Shown here: positions 8,893 to 21,000 of the stretch, one piece after another
Position numbering within the stretch: the first letter of the stretch is position 1
How the letters are laid out: every line of letters begins with the position of its first letter
DNA from: a virus
Strand: one strand, 5' to 3'
IMG/VR virus record: IMGVR_UViG_3300033142_000473
Coordinates: 1-26,693 of that record
Length of the DNA stretch: 26,693 nucleotides
Made by a program: the position numbers and the translations under genes
Notes under the pieces: model-generated
What the model was told of the DNA's origin: nothing
Databases searched by the model: none
The model's input: only the letters and a program-made list of their open reading frames with translations

Positions 8893-9804
8893 ATGGCAGG
8901 ATTTACAGCGATAGCCGCAGGAGTTGGAATGGCAACCACAGCGGCAACAACAGGAGCCTCGTTCGGTCAGGCAGGCAAGATGAAACGTAAAATGCAAGAA
9001 GCTAACTTAGCGGCTGCCAAATCATTAGCAGAAGCTAGAAAAAAACTTGAGGTTAATGTTTATGATGCGTTAGCACTTCCTAAAGAATCCTATGAGCTAG
9101 AGCGAGAAGCGCTTCTTGTTCAGGGAGCCAAAGCATTACAACAAGCTACTGAGGGTTCTGCTAGAGGCGCGGCTGCTACAGCCGGCAGGATACAGCAGGG
9201 AATGACCTCGGCACAGGCACAGCAACGTGCCGCTATGGGTAAAGAGTTGTTAAGGCTAGAGGAGCTTTCAGCAACTGAGGAGGCAAGGCTTAGAGATAAA
9301 GGATTTGAGTTAGACCTTCAGGAGGCAGCAGGAGCACAGCAAGCCGCTGCTCAATATGAACAGCAGGCACAGCAAGCAAAAGCTCAAGGTGTGCAAGGAG
9401 CCATTAGTTTGGTTGGCAGTGCAGCTGAGATGGTGCCTTTGTACAGAGGCAGTGCGAAAGCACGTCAAGGTGCGTTGGGAGAAATGGAATTTAAACCTGA
9501 TGAATTTCAGAAGTTTGGTATGATTGGTCAGGCAGGTGGTTTAACAGAAGGACAATTTTCTGATTTAGATTTTGAGCAGCTAGGGGGAATGAGTCGAAAA
9601 GAATTTAAGCAATTTGAAAAATCGCTAACACCAAGCCAAACACGAATGCTATACGGAGGTACACAGTTTGGTGACCTTTATCAGGACCCATTCACATCAT
9701 CAGGATTTGGGTATTCAATGGCAGCTAAGGAAAAGGCTAAGGCTGCCAATAGTGTCGATTATGACCTATTCCAAGAGTTCTTAGAGTACAAAAAAAATCA
9801 ATAG
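8893..9804 (+). CDS. Putative internal virion protein (T7 gp14-like in style)
   Basis: A 303-residue protein, very rich in Ala and Gln. The first ~25 residues are a hydrophobic small-residue stretch (GFTAIAAGVGMATTAATTG) that could insert in a membrane. Residues ~28-170 are predicted to be a long amphipathic helical or coiled-coil region full of AQQ/QAQ repeats. The C-terminal third is more mixed. Short Ala/Gln-rich proteins with a hydrophobic N-terminus next to giant internal proteins are the usual pattern of ejected core proteins in podoviruses, so a role in the DNA-ejection conduit is a reasonable inference. No enzyme motif is visible. It begins one base after the GNAT stop and ends three bases before the next ATG. 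Confidence 0.5.
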   Translation: MAGFTAIAAGVGMATTAATTGASFGQAGKMKRKMQEANLAAAKSLAEARKKLEVNVYDALALPKESYELEREALLVQGAKALQQATEGSARGAAATAGRIQQGMTSAQAQQRAAMGKELLRLEELSATEEARLRDKGFELDLQEAAGAQQAAAQYEQQAQQAKAQGVQGAISLVGSAAEMVPLYRGSAKARQGALGEMEFKPDEFQKFGMIGQAGGLTEGQFSDLDFEQLGGMSRKEFKQFEKSLTPSQTRMLYGGTQFGDLYQDPFTSSGFGYSMAAKEKAKAANSVDYDLFQEFLEYKKNQ

Positions 9805-9807
9805 TAA

Positions 9808-11700
9808 ATGAGTTATTTTAAGTACGCACAGCGGCAGATAGATAGTCAAATAAATTGGGCGGAGATTGGAAAGACAATGTCCGAAACTCTCAAAGAGGAG
9901 GCTGCCGGTCGTGAACGACTTAAGTCAGAAATTGATGAGGCTTCAAGGCAGTATGGAGAGACATTGTCTGATGCGCCTACAGGCGATTATGATGCAGGAA
10001 ATACATTTGCGTTGGACTACGCATCAAGTGCTCAGGAATACAGACTTATGCAGGACCGTCTTCTTAGGTCGGGTCAGCTTAATCTAAGAGATTATAATAT
10101 AGGCAGGCAGAACGTGATGGACGGAACAGAAAATTTGTTCGCGCTTTCTCGAGAATACCAAGAAGAATACAAAACCAAAATGGAAAGATGGGATGGAGAC
10201 GAATCATCCTTTCGTGAGGTTTGGGAGATGGAGCAGGCTGAGGGGCTTGGAAACTTACGTGCATCAAGAGGATATATTAATCCTACTAATGGAACGGTAA
10301 GCGTAGGTAAGATGGTTAAAGATACTGAGACGGGGATTATGAAGCTCAGTCAAGACCCTAACGACTTCGCTACGGTTAATGACCTGAGACAAAGGCTCAA
10401 GCAAAAGTATGACAGGTTTGATGTCAATGAAGCAGCTAGCGAGGCTGTAGACCAACTTGGTGTTATAGAGACAGATGTTTTTAATAGAGCATCTAGCAGA
10501 GGTAAAATACATACTATTGTTACTACTGTAGATGCCAAGCAAGGTGACTACACCTTAGAGGATGAGGAGTTTGTGGCAACTTACAAAGAGTGGGAGGATA
10601 TTCAGGTTTCAGCTATGATGGTAAACGCTAACGATGTTGCATCTGTTCTTACTGACTATAAGCTTACTGCTCCTAATGGCGAGCGATATACTTTTACTCA
10701 CGACAAGGATGAGTTTGATGCGCAGGGTGAGGATGGTAATCTTATATTTTTAGACCAAAGTGAAAACGCTTCAGGCGCACCTGTGTTTAACGAGGCGCAG
10801 GAGCAAGCTGTTCAGGAGACCCTTAAGATTAGCATACGTGCTATGATTGATGAGAAGGTACAAGTTAAGACGGCAGGCTCAGACCAACAGAGAACAAATA
10901 GAACAAGTGATGCACAGCGGAGCAAAGATGATACTCAAAAAGGAGCTATGACCAATTGGGATAAGCTTTATTGGGGTAACGAGGCTGAAAAATTAGCAGC
11001 AGCAAACTATATTAGCTCTATCAACGAGGACATAGAAAAAATAGAAAATATAGAGGGTGGTATAGTAATTGTCTATACCGATGACAGTGGTAGACCGACT
11101 AGGCAACTATTTTTTGGAGAGAATCAACGACAGTGGGCTGAAAACATAAACTTTGGATTACCCGAAAAAATGATTATAGAAAATGTTAATGATGTTTATA
11201 AAGCTGCAGGCATTGAAGGTAATAGAGAGGTAAGTAAAGCAGGATTCATATCTGCAGGTGTTGCTAAGGTTACTGCCGAGGAAGCAAAAGGCAACTTCGA
11301 AGATGTTTATAAAGATAAAGCTGCTGCAGACTTTAATATATCTGCTGCTGCTGACGGTATTGATATGAGTTTAGGATACAATAAATCCGAAGAAAAGGCA
11401 ATAAAGCAGTTCAAAGAACAGGCGAGCAATATATATGGTATTGAGTTAGTTGATTACAGCGTTAGACCGTTTAAAGGTAGCTTTGCCTTTGGCTCAGGAT
11501 ATACAGTCACAATTGATGGTCAGGATTATGATGTTAAGATTGACGGGACAAAAGATGATTTAATGGCTGACCTTGAGCCAATTAAGAGAGTTTTAATTAA
11601 CAAAGGATTTAGTATGCAAAATATGACATTGGAAGAAGATGAACAAGATAAATTTGTAGACGATTACGGGGGCAGTGGAATAGATTACAGTAAAAAATAA
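9808..11700 (+). CDS. Putative internal/core virion protein, unknown family
   Basis: A 630-residue hydrophilic protein with no signal peptide or membrane segment. It is mostly helical: residues 1-140 are rich in Glu, Arg, Gln and Tyr, and ~190-225 contain a charged helical run (NDLRQRLKQKYDRF). The C-terminal part is mixed (YGIELVDYSVRPFKGSFAFG). I recognise no catalytic motif. Its place between the Ala/Gln-rich protein and the giant polyvalent protein suggests it is a virion component carried or ejected with them. It starts three bases after the previous stop (ATAGTAAATG) and ends six bases before the next ATG. The product name is inferred from context only. Confidence 0.45.
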   Translation: MSYFKYAQRQIDSQINWAEIGKTMSETLKEEAAGRERLKSEIDEASRQYGETLSDAPTGDYDAGNTFALDYASSAQEYRLMQDRLLRSGQLNLRDYNIGRQNVMDGTENLFALSREYQEEYKTKMERWDGDESSFREVWEMEQAEGLGNLRASRGYINPTNGTVSVGKMVKDTETGIMKLSQDPNDFATVNDLRQRLKQKYDRFDVNEAASEAVDQLGVIETDVFNRASSRGKIHTIVTTVDAKQGDYTLEDEEFVATYKEWEDIQVSAMMVNANDVASVLTDYKLTAPNGERYTFTHDKDEFDAQGEDGNLIFLDQSENASGAPVFNEAQEQAVQETLKISIRAMIDEKVQVKTAGSDQQRTNRTSDAQRSKDDTQKGAMTNWDKLYWGNEAEKLAAANYISSINEDIEKIENIEGGIVIVYTDDSGRPTRQLFFGENQRQWAENINFGLPEKMIIENVNDVYKAAGIEGNREVSKAGFISAGVAKVTAEEAKGNFEDVYKDKAAADFNISAAADGIDMSLGYNKSEEKAIKQFKEQASNIYGIELVDYSVRPFKGSFAFGSGYTVTIDGQDYDVKIDGTKDDLMADLEPIKRVLINKGFSMQNMTLEEDEQDKFVDDYGGSGIDYSKK

Positions 11701-11706
11701 TTTATA

Positions 11707-12036
11707 ATGGACGAACAGGTAATACAGGATTTATACAATCGAGCAAGAGGCAAGGGTTATCTAAAAGGCATAGAGGATTTTAAAAATTTACTCGCTACTG
11801 ACGATGAGGTAGTTGATGACAACTATAGATATGTAAAGTCTAAGGGATATACAAAATCTCGAGATGAATTTTTAATTCTCGTTGGTGTTAGCGGTCAGAC
11901 TCAACCAACAGTTACTGAGACTGTAACCGAGACTGTTGTGGAGGAGCCAAAAAAAAAGAAGATATCGCTACGGAATCTCCTTCCACTTTGGAAGAGCAAC
12001 CTTCTTTATCGGAGTTACAGCAGACTGATGACCTAA
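11707..12036 (+). CDS. N-terminal segment of the giant polyvalent protein (zero-frame ORF)
   Basis: A 109-residue ORF. Residues 1-60 hold two copies of a short helical motif: LYNRARGKGYLKGIEDFKNL, then NYRYVKSKGYTKSRDEFLIL. After that comes an acidic linker (TVTETVTETVVEEPKKK). From residue 85 the composition changes abruptly to a Leu/Arg-rich tail (ISLRNLLPLW...), which reads like out-of-frame sequence. The change falls exactly at an A9 run. Reading on in the -1 frame gives EDIATESPSTLEEQP, which continues the acidic linker style and enters the 3314-residue ORF. I therefore interpret residues 1-84 as the true N-terminus of that giant protein, and the 109-residue form as the unshifted by-product, if it is made. 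Confidence 0.6.
   Translation: MDEQVIQDLYNRARGKGYLKGIEDFKNLLATDDEVVDDNYRYVKSKGYTKSRDEFLILVGVSGQTQPTVTETVTETVVEEPKKKKISLRNLLPLWKSNLLYRSYSRLMT
11728..11886 (+). repeat. Tandem KGY helical repeat (two copies, protein level)
   Basis: Codes for residues ~8-60 of the 109-residue ORF. Copy 1 is DLYNRARGKGYLKGIEDFKN and copy 2 is DNYRYVKSKGYTKSRDEFLI. They share the pattern Y-x4-(G/S)KGY-x-K-x2-(E/D)-(D/E)-F. Similar paired motifs, as I recall, open other large phage proteins in Bacteroidota. Confidence 0.55.
11940..11996 (+). promoter_or_regulatory. Candidate programmed -1 ribosomal frameshift site
   Basis: The heptamer A_AAA_AAG (11952-11958) is phased correctly on the zero frame of the upstream ORF (codons CCA AAA AAA AAG) for a -1 slip into the giant ORF. 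A GGAGGAG stretch (11940-11946) ends 5 nt before the heptamer and could act like the internal SD of dnaX frameshifting. Downstream, CTTCCA-CTT-TGGAAG (11980-11994) forms a 6-bp stem, extendable with one bulged C to CTC/GAG (11977-11996), but about 21 nt from the heptamer, which is farther than usual. The giant frame has a stop at 11916-11918 and no ATG until 12087, so the join must fall between 11919 and the zero-frame stop at 12034. A miscounted A9 run is the alternative explanation. Confidence 0.6.
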
Positions 12037-15000
12037 CCGCTAGGAGGGAGGCGGCACAGCAAAGAGATGCTTCATTCCAAAGCGATATGGATAGGGCGCG
12101 AGAGATTACAATGCCGTCCGCGACTCAGCCTATCCCCGAGGACGTGGCTCAGTTGCCTACGCGTTTTGTGACTGCACCTGAGGGAGTGGAGGCAACGGTA
12201 GAATTGCCTGATGACTACGTAAGTCCTAGGCAACAAGAAGTTGAAGATGCTAAACAGAGGATTCAAAGTATATATGGTGTCGTACCCCAAGACCCTAGAG
12301 AAGCAGGATACGTAAGACCAAAAGTTGAGTTTATTGCTCAAGGCTCCGCAGGCTCACCTTATGGAAGTCCTGTAGGCATTCTCGATAAGAGAAGAAAGGA
12401 AGCCTATGAAAAACACTTAAATCAAATCAAAGCTGACGAAGCTTACCTGAAACTTTTACAAGAGCAAGAAGCTAAATATTTAGCACAACAACAGGCATCT
12501 GACAAAGCAGAACAACAAGAAATAATTAATGCAGCTCTTGATGGAAGAGCAGAAGTGTTGGAGTCGGAAGAGTTTGCTGATGCTTTATCTCAGTCTAATA
12601 TTAGGTCAACTAAAATGAAAGAGGCTGAGGCTGCTGATTATTTTAACGGATTGTACGGGAAGTATGGATTTACTTTTCGACCTGTAAACCTTATAAAAAA
12701 TCAGCTTGAGGTGTCAATCCTTCTTTCAGATGGCAGTGTACGAACAGAAAGAATAAACGTCAATGCAAGCTACGATGACGTAGCTCAAGCGAATGCTGAC
12801 AAAGTAAAAGAGTTTGTCAAGAAATATGCCTATAAACCTGATGAGGCTAGAGAACTTATGGAAAGTAATTCCGTTCAATCAGCACTCAGGGTAAAAGACA
12901 TTAGGCCTGTGGCTAGAATCAACGAGGATGGAACGCAATCAACGGTTCTTATGCAGTCCGCTACCATAGACGGAAAAAATGTTGCATTCCCTACGCTGTT
13001 CCCAAAGACCACATCTCGCAATGAAATGACAAACAATCCTAAAGATTGGATGGAGCTAGAAGGGATGGAGGCTTATCAAGAAGCATTAAGCCGTGGAGAG
13101 GTATTTGCTTTTGAGACGGAGGAGCAAGCTTCAAATTTTGCCAAAGGCTCTTGGAAAGATATTAATACAGTTGATGCTGAGGCTGATAGATTCTTTGACG
13201 ATAAAGGATATGACTACCTTACAGTAAAAGACCAATTTGAAGAATACGAGGATGCTCGTGATAGAGTAGCTTTTATCAATCAGGTGCAAAGCAAAGACAA
13301 TAAAAAGTTTAGAATATCTGATTTTACTGATGAGGAAAGGAAACTGTACGACGATTACATTGACGAATTTTATGACCCACGCACAGGACAACTAAGAAAT
13401 GATATAGATGATGTTGAAGCTTCTTTGCAGAAAACTGTAGATGGATTAGTTGACACTTACCTTGACTCGGATATACAACGAGTTGTAGAAGACTTTGATG
13501 CTTTTACTCAAAAGAAGATTGACAAAGTCATTAGCGAGTCAGTGAAACAAAACAATGCATCTTTATATATGGCGGCTGAATTAAATGCTGTTTCAATGCA
13601 GGAGCTTGGCGTTCCAATTGCTGAAGTAAATAACTTCACGCCATTAACCCCTGAGCAGAAGGAAATGAAAGAGGTGTTGCAAACAGCTTATTTAGGTACT
13701 CAAGATGCTATGACTATGGCATCAAATAAATATGAGGTTGCCAAAACTTATTTAAGCTCAAAGTTTGACGAGCAAATGGGCAGTGATTTAACTGAGGGGT
13801 GGGGGTCTATTGGCGTTCAAATAAGCGAGGGATGGAATAGAGGTCAAGCAGGCGATGAGATACTAAAGGTTGCTATGGGGTTATCAGGTGATTCAACTGA
13901 AGAAATAGCTCAAAACTTTGTTGACTATATGCAAAGCACAAACTCAGGAGAAACATCTAGAGAGATGAATCGTTGGAATAGGTCCAAGACATATAGGGAA
14001 ATGTGGGATGCTTTTAGTGATAACCCAATGGCTCTATCTGTGGGACTTGCAGCCAATAGTATATCTCAGATGCTACCGTATGGAATTAAAATTATTCCTA
14101 CAGCAATGGCTACAGGAACTGCTACAGGAGCAGCTATAGGAAGTGTGGTACCCGGTGCGGGTACTGCTGCGGGGGCAGCCTCGGGATTTGGCTATGGTAC
14201 AATGACAGGATTTTCTGCGACAAGCTTTGCTTTGGAGTACACCAATGCTGTTATGGATGCCATGAAAGAACAAGGCTACGATATAATGAATGCCAACGAT
14301 GTGGCAAAAGCATTGCAGGATGATAAGGTTTGGGATATAGGTAGAGAGCGTGGTTTAAAAAGAGGTATACCTATTGCTGTAGTTGATTTGCTATCTCAAG
14401 GATTAGCAGGGCGAGTATTCAGTGTAGGGAAAACATCAGCAAGAGGAACACGACTTGCCGTGCAAGCGGGGGAGCGTGTGGTATTTGACCCTTTGATGGA
14501 AGGTGCAGGTGAGTATTTAGCACAAGTTAATGTGGGTGACGATGTCAATGTAAAAGAGATATTGGCAGAGATGATGGGTGGATTTGGTAATAACGCACCT
14601 GCCGCTGCGATTAACACAGCTCTTGACCTGCGTAGTAAAAACAACGTAGATATTGCCAATGATTTAACTACGATTGAAGGGTTGAATGCTGAGGTTAAAG
14701 GAGTATTCTCGCCATCCCCTACTAGAGTTTCTAATTGGGCGAACAACATGCAGGACCTTGGTCAAATATCAAAAGAACAAAATCAAAGAATACAGGAGAA
14801 CTTAGGCGTTAGACAAGATGCTCTGAACTTGTTGGAGGTAAACGATAGCCCAATCTCTAATGATGTGCTAAATAGGACTATGAATCTTATGACAGCTAGA
14901 AATGAGCTTGAATCTACACCTGAAAGAAAAAAAGTTTTTGCCGGGAAACTAAAAGAAATTAACGAGGAGCTTGCAGAATTGGCTGAAAACAAAACTGTAA

Positions 15001-18000
15001 GGACCTCTAATAATCAGACTAACCTACAGGGAGTGGGACGTGCTCTATCAAGACCAACAACTGCCACAGATGTAAGGCGGTCTCAGCAATCTGTATATAA
15101 AATAGATGGCAAGAAGGTAGATAGAAGAAAGTTTTTAAGCAGGCTTAACGATATGTCTGTTGAGCAACTTAGAAATACTTCTCTAGAGGTAAAGAACGAC
15201 GAACAAGTTTTTGATTTATTAACTGAAAAAATAGGAACCGATGCCATTCAAGAGCAAGAAGCAGGAACAGTATCTGATGTTGAACAAGCCGGAGATATAT
15301 CGGAAGTGGAGACGGAAGTACGGGACAGTAAGCCAAAACAAACCGAAGAACTTGAGACCGAGGAAAAGGCTGAGGTAGTAGAGGCACCTGCTCCTATTAA
15401 ACACACATCAAAAGATAGAGCAGCATTTAAGAACAACAAGCTAGCCCCCGAAAGACTTGATGGTATTATTTCATTTGTCCTTGACAAGGAGGCTAACAAT
15501 GAGGTGCTCAATGATTTTGAGCAAACAGTGTTAGAAGAAAACAAAAGCAGGGTTGATGAGATAGTGTCCTTAAAGACACTTCAAGAAGAGGCAACTGACC
15601 TTGAGCAGGCTTTAGGATTGGAGCAAGCTCCTGCACCAAAACCGGAAACTACCACTGAGGAGGCTGCTCCTCCAGCGGTCACTGAGATTGTTAATATTTA
15701 TGAGGGTATAGCTAGAGACGGTAATAAAAGACAGGTTGAGGTAACAAACACAGAAGAAGGTGTTGTTGAGGCTCGACTAATTCTTGAGGATGGACAACGT
15801 TCTCAAGTTGTTGCATCAGGCAAGGGAGATATAAGTGAAGGTTCTGTATATAAAGGATTGTTTGACGAGTCCCAACCAATTGAACTTATAGCTACTCAAG
15901 AAAAAACCGAAGCAGCACCTGTCACTGAAGAGACCACCGTTACCGAGACCACCACTGAGGTAGCACCCGTAGAAGAAGCCGCACCTGCCGTAACCGAAGA
16001 GGTGGCTATAACTGAGGAGGAAGCACCTGTGGCTGAGGAGACAGAAGATGTTAAACAGAAAAGACTTGAGTTTCAAAGCGACATAGAGGTTGCAGAGGAC
16101 AGAATACAAGAAGCGAATGAAGAGATTGCTGCTGAAAAGTCTAACCTTAAAGAGGAGATTGCAAGGATTAACGATGAAATAAAAAAGGTTAGGGCAAACA
16201 AAAAACTTAACCGTGAGCAAAAGGCTGATGCAATCGAAGACCTTAAAGCACAAAAGGAAGATGCAAAGGATGATAATGCAGGGCTCATTGAAAACTATAG
16301 AGCAGAAATAAAAGATTATAAGGCTGACATCAGAAAGGCTAAAAGAGGTTTAGATAAGTTAGATAAAAAACCTAAGGTTGATTTCAAAAGCGAGGAGCAG
16401 GTCGTTGAGGATGTGGATGAAGTAGCATCTATCACAACTAAGATAAACGAGCTACAGTCCGGAAACACAGAAACGAATCTTGATGAAACACCTAGCGAGG
16501 GAACTATTGATGTTGATGAGCTTAATGAAAGAACAGATACCCCACTAAAATCCATTGACACTTTAGAGATAATTAACGGTGTACCCGTAGTGTTCACGAT
16601 ATCTGACCAATTGCGTACAGGTGTTGTTGTTAATCCCAACACAGGAAGAAGCATTGACAACTTGAAGGGGGGTATGGGATTCACAGGTACACAAGGTCAT
16701 CAAGGATATGCTTGGGCTAACACATCCCGAGAAGAAGCAGGAGCTTTATATGATAAAGCCAAGGCTGTGTATGAAGCAAACAAAGAAGCCTTAGAAGATT
16801 TTTGGGCAAAGAATCCTGAGTATAATAATCACGTTCCAATGCCTGTGGTAAAGATGGGTGAAGGTTCTATACTTTCTAACGAGGCAACATTTAGAGTACT
16901 AGCCGACAATCTTAAAGCTGTTCCTGAAGCAAACAGGAAGAACGCAGTCAATGCACTTAAAGCTGATATACGAGATAACATTAAAAAATTAAAGGCACTT
17001 TCTAAAGAGAAAGGTAAAAAGCCTCTGACAATAAAGAATTACAACAAAAAGATTTCTAATCTACAGAGCAGTTTAAAGCTTATAGAAGATAGTAATCCTA
17101 CTTTGATTGACGATATAGTGTCTGAAGATTTTGTAAAATCACTTAGTCTGCCTGCAAGAAGAGAGTTGTTAGAAAGAATAGCTTCAGGAAGCCCCAACAG
17201 AGCAGGGACAAAGGTCACTCCCGGCAAGCCCACCAAGCCAACGGTATTGGCGTTGCTTAAGGGTATGGACTTAAAAGAATCTGCCAAGCTTTTTCATCTT
17301 GGAGAGATAACAGATATTATAACCGAACCTCAACTAGCCAATATACCTCAGCGAAATATTATTGCGCTACAGGCAGTTGATATAGGAGTAGATAGAGAGG
17401 GTGCTATATTAGAAACAACGCATCCCAACTATCCTTTCGGTACTAAAGGAAAGTCTATCGGTGTATTAAAAAATCCTGTATCTGTAGTTAGAGCATTCCC
17501 TGTAGCATACCAAAATGCTATAGCTGATTTGGTAAAGCGGGAAGGACAACGAAAAAAAGTTACCAAGTCTTTAATAGATAGAACCAAGAAAGCAGACAGA
17601 GCCAAGCTCGGAAAAGTGGGAGACCTCGCCCCATCAAGTGTTGGTACTATATTGACACAAACACTAGGTGTACAAAACGGATTGCCAAACGCAGAGTTTG
17701 TAGGAGCTATTAGTGAGGGTAATGTAGACAATGTATTTAAGCTAACATCTTTTATGAACATTGCGTTTCCTCAGACCAACATTAGCACGTCGCAGACAAC
17801 CTTTGATACAATTATGCAGAGGGATGATGTCAGGCAGTTCAAGAAGGGAGGGCAAATTATATATGGTGTTACCGTAGATGGTGATGTATATATCAATCCG
17901 CAAGTTCATAATTCAGAGTCATCAATGTTCAACACTTCTATCCATGAGATGGGGCACGTTTGGACAGACTATCTTATGACTACCAAAAAAGGTAGAGAAA

Positions 18001-21000
18001 TATACAACAAGGGTGTTACCCTTGTAAAGCAAACTCAAGAGTATCAGAGACAGCTTAAGAAGTTTGATGGCGATACAGAGGCAGCGGCTCGTGAGACGAT
18101 GGCTATATTGATTGGTAACAAAGGACAGAAGATTGCTGATGCATCACTGAAGTCTAAGTTTACTGAGTGGCTCTTAGGAATGTGGAACTACATCAAGTCT
18201 CAGTTCAAACAAACAAGTAAGCTGACTGCTGAGGAAATACAAAACCTTACGCTTGATGAGTTCCTTGGCTCTGCACTTGCAGATATATTCTCAGGTAAAA
18301 AGATAAAGCTTACCGATGCTCAGATGAAGAAGATGAAGAATCCTGAGGTGGCGTTTAAGGCTGACCTTACTATGAATGAAATCATAGAACAGGGTCGTGA
18401 GATGGGATTCTCTGATGCATCTATAAAGCAGGTTCTTTTAGGTAGAGGGTTTGGATTGTCTGCCATCAATGAAGCCATGATATACAAAGTCGATACTAAT
18501 AAGACTATGCCAAAGGCTTTTCAAAGAATTGAGGGTGGCATATTAGAGGCGGCTAAACTATATAATGATGTCAATCAAAAGCTTAATGCGTTTGCTTACG
18601 ACACAAAAGGCAAAAGAATTAAAAGCTATTCGGATATAAGACAAAAGGCTCAAGAGCTAATCAAGGCTCATCCTGTTTTCAAAAAACAAAGTGAGCAGGT
18701 TCAGACCGAGGTGTTAGTTGCTTTTGATAGAGAGCTTGGGTATACAAGTAACCGACCCCTTCAACGGCAGATGCAAGAGAAGAGAATGGCACTGAGACAG
18801 CGAATAGTAGGAAGACAAAACTTAAAGGCTGCACAGATTGAATTGAAAAATTATATCAGACAGAATCTGCCTAGGTCTAAAAATTATTCTCAGGCTAAAA
18901 TCAATCGTCTGATAAAAGCAGTGACGGATATCAGAACCATTGACGACTACAGAAAGCAGGTCGAGAAAGTTGATTCCATTATTGAAACACAGCGTGCAAT
19001 GATGAAGCGAGGTGCTATCTCAGAAATTTTCAAGATAGTAAAGGATAAGTCGAGACCAAGAATCCAATCAGGAAAGAACAGACCCAAGGGTATTGATGCT
19101 GTAGGGCAGGTGGTATTCAAAAACATAAAGCAGGTTATGGATGCTGTGATGTTAAAGGATGCCGATGAGAGACAAGCTGCCTTGGATGACATACGCTTAA
19201 AGTTAGATGCCAATAGAAATGTAATAGACAACGCACTATCATTAGCTCAGAAAGGAGAAAACCTAACACTCAGAGAAGAGGAGCTTGTGCAACTACAGTT
19301 AGCATACGACACTTTTGCTGACTTAGATACTATGACCTTGGAAGAAGTGCAAGCTCTTCTTGAAGATGTAAAAATAACTAGAAAAGAATCTATACTCAGG
19401 CTCGATGCAAGAAGGGAGCAGAGGGTGGCTGAGGCTGAAGCAGTAGCTGAACAGACAAACGAACAAATAAAAGAAACTAATCCTGAGCTTTACAATGAGG
19501 ATGGTCAGCCTAAAGGACAGGAGCAACTAAATAGTGAGCAAGATATTATCAAGCAAGATTTTTCTGCTAGAGGTATTCTCAAAAAAGTATTTGAAAAAAT
19601 ATCTAAAGACTTACTTGGTAGGAGAGAAGGTTCCATTACCAACTTCAAGAATATCTTAACACACTTAGGTACAGTTACAAACTTCTTAGACAACAAGCCG
19701 AAAGGTTTGACCATATTCACTGACAAAGTTTATAAAAAACTAAATAGGATGGGTGAGGTGTTTCTTCAAAACCTAAGAACAGAGAAAAGAGGTATAGATG
19801 AAATAGCAAAAGAGCTAGGATTTAAGAAGGGGATGCAGAGTGTCGAAGAAAAACTTAACACACTGTTTGGATTAAGCTTAACAGGAGTGCCAAAGAATAT
19901 TACTATTCAAGTTAAGAGTACCAAGACAGGTGCTAAGTTTGGCAAACCATTAAATGCAAATCAGCTACTAAGGATATATGCCTTGAGTAAGAATCCTGTG
20001 CAGGCTGCAAAGCTAGAGAAACAAGGAATAGATGCTGATGTGTTGGCTGATATAAAAACAAAACTTGGTCCTGAGCTAACAGCATTTGCTGATAAGATGG
20101 TTGAGTACTTAAGCACAGACTACTTCAATGGCGTGAACTCTGTATACCGTCAGGCTAATGGTGTAAACTTGGGGTACATAGAAAACTATTTCCCTACTAA
20201 AACAATAATCACAGACAACAAAGCCTTTTCTGATATGGTTGAGGCGGGTGATTTTATTGGAGTGTTTTCTGCTGAAACTTCTCCGGCATTTAAGAATAGG
20301 GTTGACGTGACGAGTGATGTTAATCTGAGCGAGGCAACATTTACAGGAACGCTTATGAATCACATAGAAGCAATGGAGCGATACAAAGCCTATGCTACGG
20401 GGGTTCAAAAACTAAATGCATTCTTCAGAATAGAATCCGTCAACACACTAATGGAGCAGGCAGGAGTAAAGCAATTAGTTATGCAATTGGTTAACTCCGA
20501 AATTAATCCTCAGTCAGCAGCTAACGCTCTTGGTGTTAACAGAGGAGGAACTATTGCTGAGAAATTTCAAACTAAGTTTACATCTTTTGTTCTTTCGTTC
20601 AAGCCTATTCAGGTTCTAAAGCAAGCAACATCTTTTTACAATGCGAAGGAGGACTACAATTATTTTTCTCCTAATAGTAAGATACCTTCTCCTATTAGAA
20701 GCGCAGTAGAACACGTTATGTTTCCTGTTGATATGGCAGGCGTGTTGTTGGGGATGGTGGCCTTTGATATGTTTGGTTTCAATGGTCCACTCAGCAAGGC
20801 TCGAGAGCTGTCAGCATCATTAGACGATAGATTCACTAAAGGGTTAGAGGGAGATGTATATACAATTGAATCAGGTAGTCAGACACTAAAGCAGGTGGGT
20901 AAAAAGTCAGGCTTATACCAAAGACTAATTAGAGGTATTAAGAAAGCGGGAGGTTCGTTCACAGTTCTTGGAGATGTTGCAGGTGTCATGGGATACTATG

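Noticed and set aside
11900-11945. ACTGAGACTGTAACCGAGACTGT repeat as a CRISPR or direct-repeat site
   Set aside because: It is a short coding repeat for TVTETVTET in a linker; there are no spaced repeats.
11988-11990. TTG at 11988 as the real start of the giant gene
   Set aside because: It has no leader or SD support, and the frame upstream back to 11919 gives linker-like protein that fits the upstream ORF. The slip site explains it better. The coordinate is kept only as the first formal start.
15816-16684. Leftward ORFs of 71 to 145 residues opposite the giant gene
   Set aside because: They are Ser, Leu, Phe and Cys rich, as expected for the antisense of Glu/Lys-rich coding sequence, and no operon context supports them.
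17880-17900. DGDVY as a polymerase DxDGD motif
   Set aside because: The context (GVTVDGDVYINP) is the strand before the HEMGH helix of the peptidase domain, and the first Asp of DxDGD is missing.
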